A stretch of 64,000 nt of DNA from Pseudodesulfovibrio sp. GTDB taxonomy: Bacteria; Desulfobacterota; Desulfovibrionia; Desulfovibrionales; Desulfovibrionaceae. The translations under genes and the position numbers were made by a program. Numbering within the stretch: position 1 is the stretch's first letter; every line of letters begins with the position of its first letter. Positions 61,275 to 64,000 of the stretch are shown here, one piece after another. The notes beneath the pieces are model-generated. The model was given only the letters and a program-made list of their open reading frames with translations, did no database searches and was not told the origin of the DNA. The stretch covers positions 372,001-436,000 of the forward strand of contig JADGEX010000002.1 in the NCBI GenBank assembly GCA_016744135.1. The letters are read 5' to 3'.

Positions 61275-61309
61275 AAAGGGCTACAGTTGTAATAACTGAA
61301 GCCCTTTTT
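61275..61309 (+). terminator. Terminator after the DUF900 gene
   Basis: AAAGGGCT / AGCCCTTT stem with long loop (AACTG/CAGTT pairs inside) and a following T-run. Confidence 0.8.
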
Positions 61310-61357
61310 CGAAAGTTTCATAAGTGGTTGTGAATAATGATTATCCCGTTAATTCAA

Positions 61358-61972
61358 TCATTTATTATTGGAATATAGAAGTGAGATGTCTTTGCTACAT
61401 AGCAAATCGAGATTTCGTTTGATTTTATCTTCGGACCAGTCCCACCATTTTAATTTTAGAAGTTTTTCAATGTCATCTTTGTTAAAACGGGTTCGAATGG
61501 GTTTGGCTGGGTTGCCCCCAACGATGGTGTAATCCGGTACTTCACGGGTCACAACGGCTCGAGCAGCGATAACAGCTCCATTTCCAATAGTGATTCCAGG
61601 CATAATTATGGCTTCTGTTCCAATCCATACGTCATTGCCGATTATGGTATCCCCTTGGGGAATATAACCGTCCTTTGCTTCGGTAAAGTCTGGTTGGTAA
61701 TGAAAGGGGTATGTGGAAATCCAATCATACCGATGGCCTTGATTGCCTGCCATAATAAAAGTGGCACCTGAACCTATTGAACAATATTTGCCAATGATGA
61801 GTTTGTCGACGTTATCCCGCTCTGGGTGCAGGTAACGAACGTTTTCTTCGAAGTGTTGGCCATGATAGTATCCTGAATAATAACTGTGGTGGCCAACAAG
61901 AATGTTTTTGTTCGTAATATTTGGCCGTATTTCATATCCTTCAAATGGAGATTTAAAAGGGCTTTTCTGCAT
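61358..61972 (-). CDS. CatB-type xenobiotic O-acetyltransferase
   Basis: 204 aa. Left-handed beta-helix (hexapeptide) protein with the type B family signature [20 protein letters not shown] and GNQGHRYDW, followed by [15 protein letters not shown]. Type B enzymes acetylate chloramphenicol or related compounds; the real substrate is unknown. The gene is noticeably A+T-rich compared with its neighbours, so it may be acquired. Confidence 0.88.
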   Translation of the reverse strand: MQKSPFKSPFEGYEIRPNITNKNILVGHHSYYSGYYHGQHFEENVRYLHPERDNVDKLIIGKYCSIGSGATFIMAGNQGHRYDWISTYPFHYQPDFTEAKDGYIPQGDTIIGNDVWIGTEAIIMPGITIGNGAVIAARAVVTREVPDYTIVGGNPAKPIRTRFNKDDIEKLLKLKWWDWSEDKIKRNLDLLCSKDISLLYSNNK

Positions 61973-62175
61973 TATATTTATCCTTGTAAAGTGGAAAATT
62001 GGAATACTAAATCGATTTGGTGTTAGCCGTGTAAATCCTCTAAAGTTTTAATTATATTATCTTCTACAATTGTGACCGTCCATGGATTTAATGAGTGAAC
62101 TCTTTCCTTACTTGATTTCTTGATCCTTGAGCGATAGTGCATCGCCACGACGTTATCTTGTATTGGAGCCATATA

Positions 62176-62778
62176 ATGACACAGAATTCCTTTTCCGATC
62201 TTTCTTTTTCTCTTGATATGCCCAAATGGGCCGTTTCAACCCTTGAATCATTACCAACGCATATGCCGACGCCGGAAGAGCGCATGGCGGCTGTTATCGA
62301 GTTTTCGCGACAGAATTTCCTGAGGAATACTGGTGGGCCTTTTGCTGCTGGAGTGTTTGAACGGGATTCCGGGCGGTTGGTCGTTATCGGCGTGAACCGC
62401 GTTATGCCGTACAATTGTTCGTCAGCGCATGCCGAGATCATGGCCTTGTCATTGGCTCAGAAGATGCTCGGGACCTATGACCTTGGCGCTGAGGGGCTTC
62501 CAGCCCATGAGTTGGTAGTCAACTGGCGGCCTTGTGCAATGTGTTTCGGAGCAGTGATATGGTCCGGGGTGCGTTCGTTGGTTATTGCAGGGTCCGGGCC
62601 GGAGTTGGAAGAAATTACCGGGTTTGACGAAGGGCCGGTCAGTGAGAATTGGCGGGTTGAATTGGATCGACGCGGTATTTCCCTGACTAATGATGTCCTG
62701 CGGGATGAAGCTATTGCCGCCTATCGTGAATTCGCGGCTTCACAGAACACCGTTTATAATGCGCGGCAGGGGAATTAA
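62176..62778 (+). CDS. Cytidine/deoxycytidylate-deaminase-fold nucleoside deaminase
   Basis: About 200 aa. Zinc motifs: HAE (His85-Glu87) and PCAMC (Cys120, Cys123). The N-terminal 50 residues are a helical extension. Could be a guanine or tRNA adenosine deaminase relative; substrate is not known. ATG at 62176 with GGAGCC upstream. Confidence 0.82.
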   Translation: MTQNSFSDLSFSLDMPKWAVSTLESLPTHMPTPEERMAAVIEFSRQNFLRNTGGPFAAGVFERDSGRLVVIGVNRVMPYNCSSAHAEIMALSLAQKMLGTYDLGAEGLPAHELVVNWRPCAMCFGAVIWSGVRSLVIAGSGPELEEITGFDEGPVSENWRVELDRRGISLTNDVLRDEAIAAYREFAASQNTVYNARQGN

Positions 62779-62781
62779 TGA

Positions 62782-62825
62782 CGTCTACTTCTCGTGCCGT
62801 CATTTTACGGCACGAGAAGTAGACG
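62782..62825. terminator. Long perfect hairpin between convergent genes
   Basis: A 19-bp perfect stem (CGTCTACTTCTCGTGCCGT and its complement) with a 6-nt loop, between the deaminase gene and the convergent receptor gene. It lacks a T-run; it may act as a bidirectional terminator or RNA stability element. Confidence 0.6.
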
Positions 62826-62837
62826 GTTAAAGAATTG

Positions 62838-64000
62838 TTATTCGCTTTTCAATGAAGCAATCAAAGCCTTGAGCTGCACCGACTGTGCGGCAAGGTCCAT
62901 GATGGCTTCCGTCGCCTGTCCCATGCCTTCAGCTGTTTCAGTGGAGATGCTGTTTATTTCATCAGCAGCCCGATTTATTTCCTCACTTGCGGCGGATTGT
63001 TCTTCACTTGCTGTTGCGATGGAGCGCACACGATCAGAACTGTCGTTCACTAGCTCGACGATATCCTGCAATTCTTGACCAGCTTTTTTGGCCAATCCGG
63101 TAGTCATCGATACGACCTCGTTGGTGTCGTTCATGTGGTTAATGTTACTTTCGGTGAGTTTTTGAATCGAGCCGATGGTACTTTCAACTTCCTTTGTGGC
63201 GGACATGGTTTTTTCAGCCAGTTTCCTGACTTCATCTGCCACGACCGAGAATCCTCTCCCGGCTTCTCCTGCACGGGCAGCCTCAATGGCGGCATTCAGA
63301 GCCAGCAGGTTTGTTTGGTCTGCAATATCATTGATGACATTGATTATTTCACCAATGCCAAGGGCGCGTTCTCCCAAAGAATGCAGGCTCTCCCGCATGG
63401 CCTTAGTCCTGTCTGACACGGTGCCTATGGCTGTGATGACTTCTTCAACAACAGTCAGGCCGGATTCTGCCACGGTTTTGGCGTTGTCAGTCTTTTCGGC
63501 TGCAGTGGAAGCATTTGAAGCGACTTCAAATACCGTTGCGTTCATTTCTTCCATTGCTGCTGCGGTTTCGAGCGTCCTTAGCTTTTGAGTCTCGGCACCC
63601 TGTGCGACCTGTTGTACCTGAGCGGCAAGCTGCTCACTGGCTATGGAAAGATGGTGCGATGAGTCTTCTAATGTAACCGCTGCCTCATGGCGGGCAGTAA
63701 TTCCGGCCTGCTCTGCGTGAGTTTGCGCTTCTTCAGCTGTTCTTTTTGCTTGCATGGCCTGTTGTTCATGCTCTTTTGCCGTCTCGATTTGTTTGACAAG
63801 ATTTTTGTTTAGTTCTTCAATTTCCTGCATACCCTTGTTTATTTCGGCATGGAGAAACATTTTTTCATCTTTGGCGTTTTTCCATGACGCCCAGAGAATG
63901 GGGATGAGAAGAAGAAGGAGTGCGAACCCTTTGCCGATGGACATGAGCGCGCGGGAGAACAACATGTCGTGGATGTCGTTCATTCTGATATCGGCTCCGG
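62838..64000 (-). CDS. Methyl-accepting chemotaxis protein (N-terminus outside window)
   Basis: Contains the conserved MCP signalling hairpin ([16 protein letters not shown]) and flanking methylation helices. A hydrophobic helix ([16 protein letters not shown]) near residue 20 of the visible part is probably the second membrane helix, so an upstream sensory domain lies outside the window. The frame remains open to base 64000, although an ATG at 63981-63983 exists. Reports to the flagellar chemotaxis pathway. Confidence 0.9.
   Translation of the reverse strand, partial: GADIRMNDIHDMLFSRALMSIGKGFALLLLLIPILWASWKNAKDEKMFLHAEINKGMQEIEELNKNLVKQIETAKEHEQQAMQAKRTAEEAQTHAEQAGITARHEAAVTLEDSSHHLSIASEQLAAQVQQVAQGAETQKLRTLETAAAMEEMNATVFEVASNASTAAEKTDNAKTVAESGLTVVEEVITAIGTVSDRTKAMRESLHSLGERALGIGEIINVINDIADQTNLLALNAAIEAARAGEAGRGFSVVADEVRKLAEKTMSATKEVESTIGSIQKLTESNINHMNDTNEVVSMTTGLAKKAGQELQDIVELVNDSSDRVRSIATASEEQSAASEEINRAADEINSISTETAEGMGQATEAIMDLAAQSVQLKALIASLKSE

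Noticed and set aside
1..64000. CRISPR arrays, rRNA genes or insertion sequences
   Set aside because: No spaced repeat arrays, rRNA-like sequence or transposase gene seen.

Overview
The window is chromosomal DNA from a sulfate-reducing bacterium of the Desulfovibrio/Pseudodesulfovibrio kind (Desulfovibrionaceae). I infer this from protein similarity recalled from memory and from the conserved order ispE - tRNA-Gln - prs - rplY - pth - carD - rho; no database was consulted. One complete-looking prophage of about 44 kb (roughly 15506-59718) is inserted in the 3' half of a tRNA-Arg(CCU) gene and splits the host DNA into two flanks.

Left flank (1-15505). Nearly everything is on the minus strand: hslU (cut by the window edge) and hslV, a macro-domain protein, a plus-strand receiver/histidine-kinase protein, a ClC chloride transporter with CBS domains, ribF, a BepA-like M48 metalloprotease with TPRs, rho, carD, pth, rplY, prs, tRNA-Gln, ispE, a DegP-type periplasmic protease, then the plus-strand tRNA-Arg used as attachment site.

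Prophage. Left to right: a P4-type primase-helicase flanked by GGTCTAAGG repeats; a zinc-finger/TOPRIM primase; lambda-like packaging and head genes (terminase, portal, S49 protease with a nested scaffold start, decoration protein D, capsid E, minor tail protein Z); a P2-like contractile tail (sheath, tube, E/E' frameshift chaperone, tape measure, X, D, V, U, W, J, I, H); a lysis cassette (two small membrane proteins, lytic transglycosylase, Rz/Rz1); and a DNA adenine methylase. A minus-strand accessory block follows (43.8-50.4 kb): small unknown genes, a decayed thermonuclease, an OLD-family ATPase/TOPRIM nuclease with a zinc-binding partner, an intact thermonuclease, and a histidine kinase with a periplasmic binding protein. 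The matching LuxR-type response regulator is divergent. The switch region comes next (CI-like repressor, Cro-like and CII-like proteins, TTAG-N4-CTAA operators), then small early genes, an excisionase-like gene and a tyrosine integrase beside attR. On excision the early operon would be joined through attP to the primase-helicase gene, so the replication genes are split only in the prophage state.

Right flank (59719-64000). The original tRNA terminator, a DUF900-type lipoprotein hydrolase, a CatB-type hexapeptide acetyltransferase, a cytidine-deaminase-fold protein, and the C-terminal part of a chemotaxis receptor that runs off the window.

The points most worth a second look are the prophage-borne sensor system next to the repressor, the repeated nuclease-tail/small-gene modules, the OLD defence operon, the 47-bp perfect palindrome beside an Ogr-like activator gene, an antisense membrane-protein gene inside the tail operon, and the altered T-stem that the phage probably brought to the host tRNA.
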